From positions 62,001 through 126,000 of the forward strand of contig NZ_BOLK01000005.1 of NCBI RefSeq assembly GCF_016861565.1: a stretch of 64,000 bases of DNA, read 5' to 3'. A program made the position numbers and the translations under genes. The stretch comes from Secundilactobacillus yichangensis (GTDB lineage Bacteria; Bacillota; Bacilli; Lactobacillales; Lactobacillaceae). A model generated the notes under the pieces. It worked only from the letters and a program-made list of their open reading frames with translations. It was not told the origin of the DNA and searched no databases. Numbering within the stretch: the stretch's first letter is position 1; every line of letters starts with the position of its first letter. Shown here one piece after another: positions 1 to 9,006 of this stretch.

Positions 1-194
1 CTAGTGATGAGTTCCTGTGTATTAATCCTGGGATTCGACTGGCTACCGATAGCGCCGACGATCAAAAACGGGTGGTTACACCTGCGCAGGCGGCTGAACT
101 AGGCAGCGACGGTCTGGTAGTCGGCCGTTCAATCACCAAAGCAAAAGACCCGGTAGCCGCTTATCAGAAAATTGCTAAAGAATGGGAGTTATAA
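1..194 (+). CDS. pyrF: orotidine 5'-phosphate decarboxylase, 3' end only
   Basis: This is the C-terminal part (about 63 codons in frame from base 3) of a gene that begins left of the window. OMP decarboxylase makes UMP from OMP, the last step of de novo pyrimidine synthesis. The fragment contains INPGIR and a later [10 protein letters not shown] segment, which are the phosphate-gripping loop and final beta-strand motifs of the class I family. It ends in TAA at 192-194, two bases before the pyrE start, so the two genes are clearly co-transcribed. The fragment is truncated only by the window edge. Confidence 0.93.
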   Translation, partial: SDEFLCINPGIRLATDSADDQKRVVTPAQAAELGSDGLVVGRSITKAKDPVAAYQKIAKEWEL

Positions 195-196
195 TC

Positions 197-841
197 ATGA
201 CAGAAATTGCGCGTCAAATTGCAAATGACCTTCTTGAAATCAATGCTGTAACCTTATCGCCTAAGGAACCCTTCACTTGGGCCAGCGGTATTCAGGCACC
301 AATTTACACTGACAATCGTCGAACGATTGCATTTCCAACTGTTCGAACACACATTGCGGATGGGCTTGCAGCTTACATCAAAACGAACTTTCCCGAAGCA
401 ACGGTGATTGCCGGTGTTGCTACGGCTGGTATTCCCCACGCCGCCATCGTTGCCGATAAGCTCGAACTGCCAATGAGTTACGTGCGCTCAAAGCCAAAGG
501 ATCATGGGACCGGCCAGCAAATTGAGGGCCAAATTCTAGCTACTGATAAAGTGGTTTTGATTGATGATCTTATTTCAACTGGCGGCAGTGTGCTGGGCGC
601 TGCTAAAGCCGTTCAGCGTTCTGGTGCAACGGTATTAGGTGTTCTGGGAATCTTCTCGTATGAACTGCCAGACAGCGCTGAGAACTTCGCTAAAGCAGAG
701 CTGTCCTTGCATACATTGACAAATTACAGTACGCTGGTTCAGTTGGCTAACGAAAACCATGACATTGATCAAGAAGAGCTGAGTTCATTGCAGCAGTGGC
801 GAAAGGATCCGTGGCATTGGCTGCCGGCACAAACTAAATAA
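197..841 (+). CDS. pyrE: orotate phosphoribosyltransferase
   Basis: Transfers phosphoribosyl from PRPP to orotate to give OMP, in the cytoplasm. The 214-residue protein has the PRPP-binding motif VVLIDDLISTGGS at about 119-131 and the flexible catalytic loop YVRSKPKDHGTG at 95-106, with length normal for the family. An in-frame ATG lies at 182, inside pyrF. I chose ATG 197 because GGGAG at 184-188 is well spaced for it and it follows the pyrF stop by two bases. It is probably the last gene of the pyr operon; the following HAD gene starts 19 bases downstream and may be read through. Confidence 0.95.
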   Translation: MTEIARQIANDLLEINAVTLSPKEPFTWASGIQAPIYTDNRRTIAFPTVRTHIADGLAAYIKTNFPEATVIAGVATAGIPHAAIVADKLELPMSYVRSKPKDHGTGQQIEGQILATDKVVLIDDLISTGGSVLGAAKAVQRSGATVLGVLGIFSYELPDSAENFAKAELSLHTLTNYSTLVQLANENHDIDQEELSSLQQWRKDPWHWLPAQTK

Positions 842-860
842 GCTACGGAGATGATTCGGT

Positions 861-1667
861 ATGTCCATCAAGTTAATTGCCACGGACATGGATGGTACTT
901 TTTTAAGCGATCATAATGATTTTGACCATGCCTGGTTCCAGCGATTATTAACCAAAATGCAGGAACAGGGTGTTCATTTTGTCGTGGCAAGCGGTAATCA
1001 ATACCCGCATTTACCACAATATTTTACAGGATTAACTGGCGAAATCACTTACTTGGCTGAGGATGGTGCCCATATCGTATTAAACGAGCAGACAATCAGT
1101 GAAGATGTGATTCCCCAACCAGTGCTAAACGAGTTCGTACAGTGGATGAGATCTCAGCCGCTGTTTAAAAACGCGTGGATTTTGCTTTCTGGCCGTAAGG
1201 CTGCCTGGACTGAAATCCTGCCGACGGCTAAACGGTTTAAGAAATCCAGTTACTTTTATGGCAATTTAACACACGTCATGGATCTGGCCGAAGTCACTGA
1301 TGTCATTTACAAGGTTGACATTACGTGGCCATCCTTCGATGTTTCTAAACAGGAAGCGCTGGTTAATACCGCTTTTGCGGGAAAATTACGGGCAACCTCC
1401 AGCGGATTTGGCGGTATTGATGTGATTTTGCCTCATGTTAATAAAGCGTATGGCCTGGCGAAGCTTCAGGAACGCTGGCAGGTCAGCCGCGATGAAACGT
1501 TGGCCTTTGGTGATAGCGGTAACGATATGGAAATGCTGCAAAAGGCCAAGTACGGTTACGTCATGAAAAATGCCCCGGAATCAGTTCGACAGCAAGTCAG
1601 TCTCATTACGCCGTTGACTAATAATGATAACGGTGTTCTTGCGGTGATTGAAGATTTCCTCAAATAG
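861..1667 (+). CDS. Cof-type HAD-IIB family phosphatase
   Basis: A 268-residue cytoplasmic HAD-superfamily hydrolase. Motif I is DMDGTF with nucleophile D9 and acid/base D11. The conserved lysine region (NKAYGL) lies near 194 and motif IV (FGDSGNDMEML) near 217-226. The order and length fit the Cof/YidA subgroup with a C2B cap, which dephosphorylates sugar phosphates or flavin-type substrates; the true substrate cannot be read from sequence. It follows pyrE by 19 bases, so it could ride on the pyr transcript. It is only distantly similar to the next HAD gene. Confidence 0.9.
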   Translation: MSIKLIATDMDGTFLSDHNDFDHAWFQRLLTKMQEQGVHFVVASGNQYPHLPQYFTGLTGEITYLAEDGAHIVLNEQTISEDVIPQPVLNEFVQWMRSQPLFKNAWILLSGRKAAWTEILPTAKRFKKSSYFYGNLTHVMDLAEVTDVIYKVDITWPSFDVSKQEALVNTAFAGKLRATSSGFGGIDVILPHVNKAYGLAKLQERWQVSRDETLAFGDSGNDMEMLQKAKYGYVMKNAPESVRQQVSLITPLTNNDNGVLAVIEDFLK

Positions 1668-1720
1668 TTTGATATGAGTTATACTAAAACTACTGTGAAG
1701 AAATTGACGAGGTGGATAAA

Positions 1721-2521
1721 ATGATTAAATTAGTAGCCCTGGATTTGGATAATACTTTACTGACGAATGATAAAAAGATCAGTCGGGTGAACGAACAGAC
1801 TCTGAAGAAATTAGCTGCGACTGGCGTCAAGGTCGTCTTGTGTACGGGGCGGCCAATTAACGCGATTTGGCACTATCTTGAACAGTTGGGTTTGACGAAC
1901 GCTGACGATTATACAATTACCTTTAATGGTGCATTAGTGATCAACAATACGAGTCGTGACTCATTAGCCAAGCAGGGGTTGAGCAAAACTGATTTAGTAC
2001 CGCTGCACGACTTTTGTAAAGCTCAGCGCTATCCAATGGATATCTTGGATTTTGATCAGGTTTATCCAGTGACGGATTTGGTAAAATCAATTTATAAGCT
2101 TGGCGGTGGCATTAAGTTCGAACCCATGACATTCGCTGAGCTGCCTGATCATTTGTATGCGAAAGTGGTTGCTGCTCAGAAACCAGAAATTCTGGATAAA
2201 ATGGTTGCGGCATTAACGCCTGAGCTTCACGGGCAGTACCATATTGCGCGGTCACAACCGCATATTTTGGAGTTCTTAAGTCCTACAACTGATAAGTCGG
2301 TTGGCCTGCATGCACTATTGCAGCACTTTGGCTGGGATGAAAGCAACCTGATGGCCTTTGGTGATGCTGAAAACGATGAGGGCATGTTAAAGGCTGCTTC
2401 AGTTGGGGTTGCCATGGCTAATGCCATTCCCGAAATTACGGCGATTACTAAGTACCATACTGGAACTAATGAAGAAGACGGTGTGGCAGAGTTTGTAGAT
2501 AAGTATTTTAAATTAAGCTAG
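1721..2521 (+). CDS. Cof-type HAD-IIB family phosphatase
   Basis: Second HAD-IIB hydrolase, 266 residues from ATG 1721. A GTG at 1712 is in frame, but GACGAGGTGG at 1706-1714 sits at normal Shine-Dalgarno distance from 1721, so I use the ATG. Motif I is ALDLDNTLL (D8, D10) and motif IV FGDAENDEGML is near 212. The family dephosphorylates small phosphorylated metabolites. A TATACT-like -10 just upstream suggests the gene may have its own promoter. A strong terminator follows directly. Confidence 0.9.
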   Translation: MIKLVALDLDNTLLTNDKKISRVNEQTLKKLAATGVKVVLCTGRPINAIWHYLEQLGLTNADDYTITFNGALVINNTSRDSLAKQGLSKTDLVPLHDFCKAQRYPMDILDFDQVYPVTDLVKSIYKLGGGIKFEPMTFAELPDHLYAKVVAAQKPEILDKMVAALTPELHGQYHIARSQPHILEFLSPTTDKSVGLHALLQHFGWDESNLMAFGDAENDEGMLKAASVGVAMANAIPEITAITKYHTGTNEEDGVAEFVDKYFKLS

Positions 2522-2530
2522 TGGTATAAC

Positions 2531-2577
2531 AAAGAGGCACTTGATTTTCTCGACGGAAAATCAAGGTGCCTCTTTTT
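2531..2577 (+). terminator. intrinsic terminator after HAD gene
   Basis: Perfect long stem: AAGAGGCACTTGATTTTC pairs with GAAAATCAAGGTGCCTCTT around a short TCGACG loop, followed by a T-run on the plus strand. The complementary A-run makes it usable from both sides, so it also suits the convergent nucleoside hydrolase gene. Confidence 0.82.
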
Positions 2578-2592
2578 AGCTATTCAATAGGT

Positions 2593-3552
2593 TTAATTCT
2601 TAGCGAATAATCCCGTTAAGTACTTCATGAAGGTTGCTAAATAACGGTCAGCATCAACGTTAATACCAACGTTAACGTTAGTTTTCGGTTGATCTAGGCG
2701 AGCTTGGTCACCGATTGTCCGGCCGTAAGTTTCCTTATCGGTAGAAACAAACATGTTCAAGCCCAATGTGGTAATAAAGCTAGGGTCTAGGGCAACACCA
2801 ACGGCCAATGGGTCATGCAATGCACAGCCAGGGACTTGCGGGTTGGTTTCTTCGTAGGCTTCAATATAGTAGTCAACGATATCCGCGAAGGCGGTACCGG
2901 CTTTGGTATTCAGTTCACGCCATTGTGACGTTTCTTTACGAGTTAGCAATGTCCGCAGCGTAACGTCCAGGCCAACCATAGTTAATTGCATTGGGCTGGT
3001 GAAGACGGCGTTAGCAGCTTCAGCATCTTGGTTGATGTTTGCTTCGGCGTAGGCGTTAACGTTGCCTTCCACTGTCAAAGCACCGCCCATAAAGGTAACG
3101 TTACCGATTTCAGTGGCAATTTCAGGTGCTTTTTCAAGTGCTTTAGCCAAGTTGGTCATTGGGCCGGTTGGCACTAAGGTCAGGTCTTTACCGTACTTTT
3201 TAACGGAATCGATTAAAAAGTCAACGCCTGAAGCAGTCTCTAATTGACGCTTAGGGTCTGGCAGTTCAACTTGACCAATCCCATTTTCACCGTGAATCCG
3301 AGCACTGACCTGCATCCGGTCGAAGTGGTCACTTGTAAGGGAGTGACTTTCACCAAGATAAACGGGGACGTCAGGGGCACCGAGTAATTCCAAAATCTTC
3401 AGTGAGTTGATCCCGCCTTCTTTAACGTAGACGTTACCATAAGAGCCAATGATACCAATTAAATCAACATCTGGAGCTGCTAAAGCGTAGGCGATTGCCA
3501 GTGAATCGTCGATACCAGTATCCAGATCCAAAATCATTTTTTTTGTAGCCAT
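2593..3552 (-). CDS. nucleoside hydrolase (inosine-uridine preferring type)
   Basis: Cleaves the N-glycosidic bond of ribonucleosides to give ribose and a free base, a salvage step in the cytoplasm. The 319-residue protein begins MATKKMILDLDTGIDD, the Ca2+-binding DxDxGxDD signature at 9-16, and has the C-terminal LHDPLAV histidine/aspartate motif. In-frame codons extend to 3645, but GGAGG at 3560-3564 is seven bases from the ATG at 3552, which I take as the start. It is monocistronic and convergent with the HAD gene. A catabolite-repression-like site lies upstream. RihA/B/C-type specificity cannot be told apart. Confidence 0.9.
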   Translation of the reverse strand: MATKKMILDLDTGIDDSLAIAYALAAPDVDLIGIIGSYGNVYVKEGGINSLKILELLGAPDVPVYLGESHSLTSDHFDRMQVSARIHGENGIGQVELPDPKRQLETASGVDFLIDSVKKYGKDLTLVPTGPMTNLAKALEKAPEIATEIGNVTFMGGALTVEGNVNAYAEANINQDAEAANAVFTSPMQLTMVGLDVTLRTLLTRKETSQWRELNTKAGTAFADIVDYYIEAYEETNPQVPGCALHDPLAVGVALDPSFITTLGLNMFVSTDKETYGRTIGDQARLDQPKTNVNVGINVDADRYLATFMKYLTGLFAKN

Positions 3553-3601
3553 CAGAAAACCTCCATCGAGTGACTTATACCAGGTCATTCTTTGATATTG
3601 T

Positions 3602-3615
3602 TGAAAGCGCTGCAC
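3602..3615 (-). promoter_or_regulatory. possible cre (CcpA) site upstream of nucleoside hydrolase
   Basis: TGAAAGCGCTGCAC keeps the central AAGCGCT core of the cre consensus, with about 10 of 14 positions matching in either orientation. It lies 50-63 bases upstream of the nucleoside hydrolase start, beside a TATAGT hexamer on the minus strand. CcpA control of nucleoside catabolism is known in Firmicutes; the match here is imperfect. Confidence 0.35.
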
Positions 3616-3816
3616 TATACCCTTTAATGATAAGTGATGAGTCATTGAAATACAAGAAATTTACGAATAGTTCTGGTTGATGATTACCGTTCTGGTGAGG
3701 TTTTAATGGCACTGTCAAAAACTGGCTCTAGTGACGTCTGACTACTGGCTGCGAGTGACATGTGGTACAATATTTTTGTTCAGCACCATCAAAGAATTAT
3801 GGATTTGGAGGTCGCG

Positions 3817-4836
3817 ATGACTCAGAATTTATCAGGGGAACAATTAAAAAAGAAGCGCAGAGAAAACCTCCTAGACGACGCTACCAAAGAGCTCAACGAG
3901 TGGACTGGTGACGATACTGCCGTTGAGATTCATCTGTTTCGGATGTTTTCCGAAGTTTTCAAGCGCCATAATAAAGATGATGCGGATGCGCTCTTTATTG
4001 TTGGGACCAAGACGACCACACCAAGTTTGTCTGAGGTGTCATCGGCACCCGTGAAGCCGTGGGTTTTCTCCCGGGTGTTAGCATTATTAGGCTTGAGCTT
4101 TGGTTTACTCACATTATTATTTCTGGCCTTTCATAGTGATAAAGCAGTTCCTGGGATGGTTTTTATCGGTTCGTTAGCCGTGCCGTTTTCATTAGCCATT
4201 ATGTTTTTTGAAATTAATGTTTATAAAAATATTTCCGTTTTTCAAGCTACCGAGGTGTTCCTTATTGGCGGCATTGCGTCGTTAATTGCCACCATGGTAC
4301 TGTACCAAATCATTCCTTCTGGAAACGGCGTGGATCTAGGCTCGGCGTTAGCCATCGGTTTTATTGAAGAAACCGGTAAATTGCTGATTATCGGCTATTT
4401 CATCAATAGTTTCAGGGTAAATTACATTTTTAATGGTATGCTGATTGGTGCTTGTGTTGGTGCGGGCTTCGCGGTTTTTGAGACTTCCGGCTATACCGGT
4501 GAGTTTGGATTAGTCACGTTGTTTGTCCGTAGTTGGCAGGCCATTGGCACCCATACGATTTGGTCAGCGATTATTGGTGCGGCCATCATTTTAGCAAAGG
4601 GACGTCATAAACCCGTCAAAGGCAAAACCATGGTCCGGCCAAGGTTCCTGCGGTTCTACGTATTGGCGGTATTACTTCATGCGGCCTGGGACTGGCAGGC
4701 ACCAACCCCATTTCTATCGGACTTTGATATTCAGAAGTGGCTGATCATCGTTGCCGGCTGGATTGCAATTTTTGTTCTGATCAATGCTGGCTTGCGTGAA
4801 GTTCGAACATTGCAGGGACAGCACATTATTAATTAA
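3817..4836 (+). CDS. PrsW-family intramembrane metalloprotease
   Basis: A 339-residue membrane protein with a charged cytoplasmic N-terminal region (about 1-85) and then about eight hydrophobic segments. The three PrsW/YhfC-clan motifs are visible: EETGK (EExxK), FETSGY (FExxxY) and HAAWD (HxxxD). PrsW in Bacillus cleaves an anti-sigma factor; the target here is unknown. The start at ATG 3817 is set by GGAGG at 3807-3811; the in-frame codons back to 3760 have no Shine-Dalgarno. A TACAAT -10 candidate lies at 3766-3771. The ferredoxin reductase gene follows after about 20 bases. Confidence 0.85.
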   Translation: MTQNLSGEQLKKKRRENLLDDATKELNEWTGDDTAVEIHLFRMFSEVFKRHNKDDADALFIVGTKTTTPSLSEVSSAPVKPWVFSRVLALLGLSFGLLTLLFLAFHSDKAVPGMVFIGSLAVPFSLAIMFFEINVYKNISVFQATEVFLIGGIASLIATMVLYQIIPSGNGVDLGSALAIGFIEETGKLLIIGYFINSFRVNYIFNGMLIGACVGAGFAVFETSGYTGEFGLVTLFVRSWQAIGTHTIWSAIIGAAIILAKGRHKPVKGKTMVRPRFLRFYVLAVLLHAAWDWQAPTPFLSDFDIQKWLIIVAGWIAIFVLINAGLREVRTLQGQHIIN

Positions 4837-4857
4837 ACGTTTGGAGAGGTGTCAAAG

Positions 4858-5850
4858 TTGGATAAACAATACGATTTAACCATTATTGGCGGTGGCCCTG
4901 CGGGAATTTTTGCGGGCTTTTATGCCGGCTTAAGGGAAGCGTCCGCGCAGTTGATCGAAAGTCTGCCCGTTTTGGGCGGCCAAGTCAGTGCTTTATATCC
5001 CGAGAAGCGGATTTTGGATGTAGCGGGGATTCCTAACATTCAAGCACAGCACTTGATCGATCAGCAATTGGAACAGTTTAAGCAGTTCCCAATCGACGTT
5101 AAAACGGACCAGACCGTCACGAACATTGAACAGACGGCGGATGGTTTTACGGTGACGACGCCACGTGAAACAACTCATTCGAAAACGGTGCTGATTGCCG
5201 TGGGAAATGGTTCTTTTTCACCACGACCTTTAGCCATTGATAATGTGAAAGAGTTTGAAGGTAAGAGCCTGTTTTACGCAATTACCGACTTAAATCATTT
5301 TAAAGGGCACCGTGTTCTCATCGCGGGCGGGGGCGACTCTGCTTTAGATGAAGCACTCATGTTAGAACCCGTTGCTAAGTCGGTGCATTTGGTTCACCGG
5401 CGAAATGAATTCAGGGCACTGGAGCATACTGTCGCTCAGGTGAAAGCTTCAACTATCGATATTCAGACGCCTTATATGATCAGCGCCATTGAAAAGACCG
5501 ATGATGGCATGTTGGTCACCATCAAGAAAATGCGCACAGATGATGAGACGGAGACCATTGAAGTTGACGACGTGATCGTCAGCTATGGGTTTACTTCTGA
5601 TCATAAAACGGTGGACGGTTGGAACATTGATTTGGCAACTGATCACCGGCTGTTTAAAGTTGACACGCAAATGGCAACCAGTGTACCGGGCATTTATGCT
5701 ATCGGTGACGGGGTGACTTATCCTGGTAAGCAGGCGCTTATTGCTACTGCCTATGGTGAGGCACCGATTGCGGTGAACGCAATTATGGCATCCCTGTATC
5801 CGGATCGTCGCGGGCCGATGCATTCTTCATCGATTATCAAACAGAAATAA
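4858..5850 (+). CDS. ferredoxin/flavodoxin--NADP(+) reductase, TrxR-like
   Basis: A 330-residue FAD/NAD(P)H flavoprotein. The N-terminal FAD motif is TIIGGGPAG, the NADPH-binding motif is GGGDSALDEA near 156-165, and GDGVTYPGK near 283 is the second FAD-binding stretch. No CxxC redox pair is present, which separates it from thioredoxin reductase and fits the YumC/Fnr-type reductase of Firmicutes. TTG at 4858 is the likely start, because GGAGAGG ends at 4849 and would overlap the alternative GTG 4849. It sits close behind the PrsW gene and may be co-transcribed. Confidence 0.9.
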   Translation: MDKQYDLTIIGGGPAGIFAGFYAGLREASAQLIESLPVLGGQVSALYPEKRILDVAGIPNIQAQHLIDQQLEQFKQFPIDVKTDQTVTNIEQTADGFTVTTPRETTHSKTVLIAVGNGSFSPRPLAIDNVKEFEGKSLFYAITDLNHFKGHRVLIAGGGDSALDEALMLEPVAKSVHLVHRRNEFRALEHTVAQVKASTIDIQTPYMISAIEKTDDGMLVTIKKMRTDDETETIEVDDVIVSYGFTSDHKTVDGWNIDLATDHRLFKVDTQMATSVPGIYAIGDGVTYPGKQALIATAYGEAPIAVNAIMASLYPDRRGPMHSSSIIKQK

Positions 5851-5858
5851 GTAACAAG

Positions 5859-5902
5859 AAAGGTGATGAACAGCCGTTTTTTTGACTGTCCATCACCTTT
5901 TT
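5859..5902. terminator. bidirectional terminator between reductase and ltaS
   Basis: AAAGGTGATGAACAG and CTGTCCATCACCTTTTT form a stem with one mismatch around a T-rich loop. T-runs on both strands suit the two convergent genes, and the hairpin ends two bases before the ltaS stop codon. Confidence 0.8.
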
Positions 5903-5904
5903 AT

Positions 5905-8049
5905 TTACTTATCGCCACTCGTATCGTCCGGGTTAGTAATCTTGATTCGGTTAGTATCCGTTGATTTGTGGTGTACTTCTGGCGCGTCCGTTTTGAAATC
6001 AGACTGAGTTGATTTATTGCCATTTTCACTGTAGAGACTGGTTGACTTGCCCTTCAAACGGCGTTCAATGTTGATTTCCTTGCTTAAACCATCGGCGTAA
6101 TTGTATTTCCGGGGATCAACGGCTTTTAGTCCCTTGGGATGGTAGAAGCGCAGTAAATTCTTTTGGTTGAGGGAATCCGACAAGCTAAGTTCCAGTTTGA
6201 CTTTGGCCTGCATTTGATCGATTTTGGCCTGTAACTTCTTATTTGGATGCAGTTCCTGACCGGTCTTGTTATCATAAACCACGCCGGATAGACAGGTATA
6301 CTTATCGCTGACCCAGTCCTCATTTCGGAATGCAACCACCGTATCGTGCTGCTTGGAGAAGAGATCAGTTCCAAACTGGATGTACTGCTTGGTGCTGATT
6401 CCCAGCAGATGCAGCAACGTTGGCAGAACGTCAATTTCTCCGCCATAGGTATGATCAATGTAGCCGCCCTTAGTGCCGGGCATGTTGAACATTAACGGCA
6501 CCCGTTGCAGCTGTGCGTTGTCAAAGTCATTCCAAGTACTTGGATTCTTGCCCAGAACCTTCGCAAGACTAGTATTTTCAGAGTTAGAAATACCGTAGTG
6601 GTCACCATACAAAACGATGATACTCTTTTTATCCAAACCGGTTTTGTGCAAGTAGCTGTAAAATTCTTTAATGGATTCATCCAAATAGTGGGCCGTCTTA
6701 AAGTAGTTATCAACGGTTTTATCACCAGTATTTGGTGCCTTAAAGCCGTCATCTTGATCTTCCTTATCCAGCGAGAACGGGAAGTGGTTGGTGACCGTTA
6801 GATATTTAACGTAAAATGGCTGCTGGAGGCGCTGCAGATACTTCACTGAATCGTTAAACAGCAGTTTATCCTTTAAACCAAATCCAAGCGATTTATCACC
6901 AGATGTGTCGTAGTAGCTAGCGTCGAAGAAGTATTGATAGCCGAGATTTTTATACGTGTTATTCCGGTTCCAGAAACTAGCCACGTTGCCGTGGAACACG
7001 GCACTGGTATAACCGGCCTTTTGTTTCAGAATCGATGGAGCGCCTTGGAAGGTGTTGTCGCTGCCAAGCTGAGCGAATAGTGAACCCTGAGGTAAGCCAT
7101 AAGTACTCGTTTCCAGCATGTTTTCAGCATCACTAGTTTTCCCCTGACCGACCTGGTGATAGAAATTATCAAAAGAATAAGTCGATTGGCTGTGATAAAG
7201 CTTGTTTAAGAATGGCGTGACTTCTCTGCCATCGATTTTTTTATCGATCATAAACTGCTGGAAGCTTTCTAAATGCAGTACGATGACGTTTTTACCCTTC
7301 GCTTTGCCATAGTAAGCTGAGTTGGGTTTGGCATAGTGTTTATGGACAAACTTCAAGACGTCAGTGAGTTGAGATTTTTTCGCTGTTGCCCGCACATCAC
7401 TGTTATGCTGAGTTTTGAGGCCATCATAGATGGTGAATGAATCAAGGCCCAGATATTTGACCACGTAAGAGCGGTCAAAGGTTTTGGTCAGTAATTGAGG
7501 CCGGTTCATTTCACTAATGGCCATGTTAAAGCCGAAGACTAAAAAACCAATTGAAGTAACGGCAAAGCCTGCCCGCCAGTTCAATTTGTGATCGTCAGTC
7601 TTTATTCTTCTAGTGAGTAACAGGCCAACGATAATGACTAAGTCCAGCCAGAAGAAAATATCGTGAATGCTGGTGAGGGCAGCGGAACTGCCACTGAGTC
7701 CCTGATTGACTTTGTTGTAACCCAGCATGGTGGCCACGGTCATGAAGTCGGTAAACTCACGGTAGTAAATAACGTTTAAGTAAAGTAAAACGGTATTTAA
7801 AATATCCAGCACAATGATTGACGTATAGAACAGCCGGGTGCGCTTGATGTAAAGTGCCAGACTGTAGAATATGATTGCGGTAGGAATTGGATTTAGAATG
7901 TATAAAATAACTTGCAGCGGATCGTTGAGCGGGACGTGAAAATCAACGAAGTATGCCAGCAGTGTTTTTAACCAAAAACAAACGAGTAACAAGGTCGCAA
8001 AACCAAGCCGCGTGTCCGTTTTTTGCCATAAGCGCTTTATGAACTGCAA
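5905..8049 (-). CDS. ltaS: lipoteichoic acid synthase (LtaS-type glycerol-phosphate transferase)
   Basis: Polymerises glycerol-phosphate from phosphatidylglycerol onto the glycolipid anchor on the outer face of the membrane. The 714-residue protein has five N-terminal membrane spans (to about residue 200) and an extracellular sulfatase-fold domain. Metal/catalytic motifs are VLHLESFQ, the GQGKTSDAE segment with the nucleophilic Thr, and LYGDHYG. The polar Ser/Asp/Lys-rich C-terminal tail is longer than in minimal LtaS. TTG 8049 is chosen as the start since AAAGGAG lies nine bases upstream; an ATG at 8085 lacks a site. It is transcribed alone. A paralogue with primase activity cannot be excluded. 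Confidence 0.92.
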   Translation of the reverse strand: MQFIKRLWQKTDTRLGFATLLLVCFWLKTLLAYFVDFHVPLNDPLQVILYILNPIPTAIIFYSLALYIKRTRLFYTSIIVLDILNTVLLYLNVIYYREFTDFMTVATMLGYNKVNQGLSGSSAALTSIHDIFFWLDLVIIVGLLLTRRIKTDDHKLNWRAGFAVTSIGFLVFGFNMAISEMNRPQLLTKTFDRSYVVKYLGLDSFTIYDGLKTQHNSDVRATAKKSQLTDVLKFVHKHYAKPNSAYYGKAKGKNVIVLHLESFQQFMIDKKIDGREVTPFLNKLYHSQSTYSFDNFYHQVGQGKTSDAENMLETSTYGLPQGSLFAQLGSDNTFQGAPSILKQKAGYTSAVFHGNVASFWNRNNTYKNLGYQYFFDASYYDTSGDKSLGFGLKDKLLFNDSVKYLQRLQQPFYVKYLTVTNHFPFSLDKEDQDDGFKAPNTGDKTVDNYFKTAHYLDESIKEFYSYLHKTGLDKKSIIVLYGDHYGISNSENTSLAKVLGKNPSTWNDFDNAQLQRVPLMFNMPGTKGGYIDHTYGGEIDVLPTLLHLLGISTKQYIQFGTDLFSKQHDTVVAFRNEDWVSDKYTCLSGVVYDNKTGQELHPNKKLQAKIDQMQAKVKLELSLSDSLNQKNLLRFYHPKGLKAVDPRKYNYADGLSKEINIERRLKGKSTSLYSENGNKSTQSDFKTDAPEVHHKSTDTNRIKITNPDDTSGDK

Positions 8050-8201
8050 AATAATGACTCCTTTTAACGACGTATTAATGTCCATTAGTTTAGCAGACTT
8101 TCAAGCGTTGTGCCGAATTACGAGCAAAATTTATCAAAATGTAAGAAGTGACTACCATTGAATGGGGCATCCGCTTTGGCGCTTTAGTTCCTTACGGATG
8201 G

Positions 8202-8210
8202 TGATATACT
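8202..8210 (+). promoter_or_regulatory. extended -10 promoter for histidine phosphatase
   Basis: TGATATACT is a TGn-type extended -10 element ending 31 bases before the start codon. No good -35 hexamer is seen, which extended -10 promoters tolerate. Confidence 0.5.
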
Positions 8211-8241
8211 TGAATTAACTAAAGAAATGAGGTGCCAATTA

Positions 8242-8898
8242 ATGACTAAACTCAATTTATACGTTGTCCGTCATGGGCAAACTTACTTTAATATTTATAA
8301 TAAATTGCAGGGCTGGAGTAATTCACCGCTGACTCAAAAAGGAATCGATGGCGCGGTTGCAACTGGTAAGCGATTAGCCAACGTCCACTTCGAGGCTGCT
8401 TATTGCAGTGATACCACCCGGGCAATGGATACTGCCAAACTCATTTTAAAGGAAAATCAGGCATCAGAAGTTAAGGAACCGCAAACTGCCATGTTTTTCC
8501 GGGAAGAGTTTTACGGTTATTACGAGGGCAATGATATGGCCCAAGCATGGTATTTAGCCGGAGCACCCCATGGACTGCCAACTTTTAAGGATATTGTGAC
8601 CAAGTATTCGATTGGCAAAGCTAAGGATTACTTGAAGGAAGCTGATCCTTTCCATCAAGCTGAAAATAATGCGGAGTACTGGGTACGGGTAGATCAAGGC
8701 TTTGATTTGATTCGTCGTAATCCGGACTTGAAAGACGGCGATAATGTTTTGCTGATCAGCCATGGGAACACCTTGTTAAGCCTAATGGAACGTTATGGTG
8801 GCGGTAAGTATGATCTGACCGTGCGTCCAGCTAATGGCAGCCTGACTAACCTCATGCTGACGGATAACGATGTGGTAGTGGAGAGTTATAACAAGTAG
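8242..8898 (+). CDS. histidine phosphatase family protein (phosphoglycerate-mutase-like)
   Basis: A 218-residue cytoplasmic enzyme with the catalytic VVRHGQTYFN motif at the N-terminus, a mid-protein acidic FREEFYGYYEG segment, and the second histidine in ISHGNTLLS near 174. This is the broad-specificity phosphatase branch rather than the glycolytic mutase, judging by the unusual REEFYGYYEGND segment. ATG 8242 with GAGGTG upstream is preferred over the in-frame ATG 8227. A paralogue with the same layout lies at 51632-52294 on the other strand. Substrate unknown. Confidence 0.86.
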   Translation: MTKLNLYVVRHGQTYFNIYNKLQGWSNSPLTQKGIDGAVATGKRLANVHFEAAYCSDTTRAMDTAKLILKENQASEVKEPQTAMFFREEFYGYYEGNDMAQAWYLAGAPHGLPTFKDIVTKYSIGKAKDYLKEADPFHQAENNAEYWVRVDQGFDLIRRNPDLKDGDNVLLISHGNTLLSLMERYGGGKYDLTVRPANGSLTNLMLTDNDVVVESYNK

Positions 8899-8930
8899 GT
8901 AATAGATTAAACGGTAAAAGTGCAAAATAT

Positions 8931-8983
8931 AAGGGCGTCCTGCCGGAATTCCGTAAATTTAGGAACTCTGGTGAGACGCCCTT
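8931..8983. terminator. inverted repeat between convergent genes, possible terminator
   Basis: AAGGGCGTC at 8931-8939 and GACGCCCTT at 8974-8982 are perfect inverted arms; the interior can also fold partly. No T-run follows on the plus strand, so an ordinary intrinsic terminator is uncertain. Confidence 0.42.
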
Positions 8984-9006
8984 CGTACAGCCTCCAATAA
9001 AGCAGT

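Noticed and set aside
5449-5823. 124-codon antisense ORF inside the ferredoxin reductase gene
   Set aside because: It mirrors the codon pattern of the real gene on the opposite strand and lacks a ribosome binding site or promoter.
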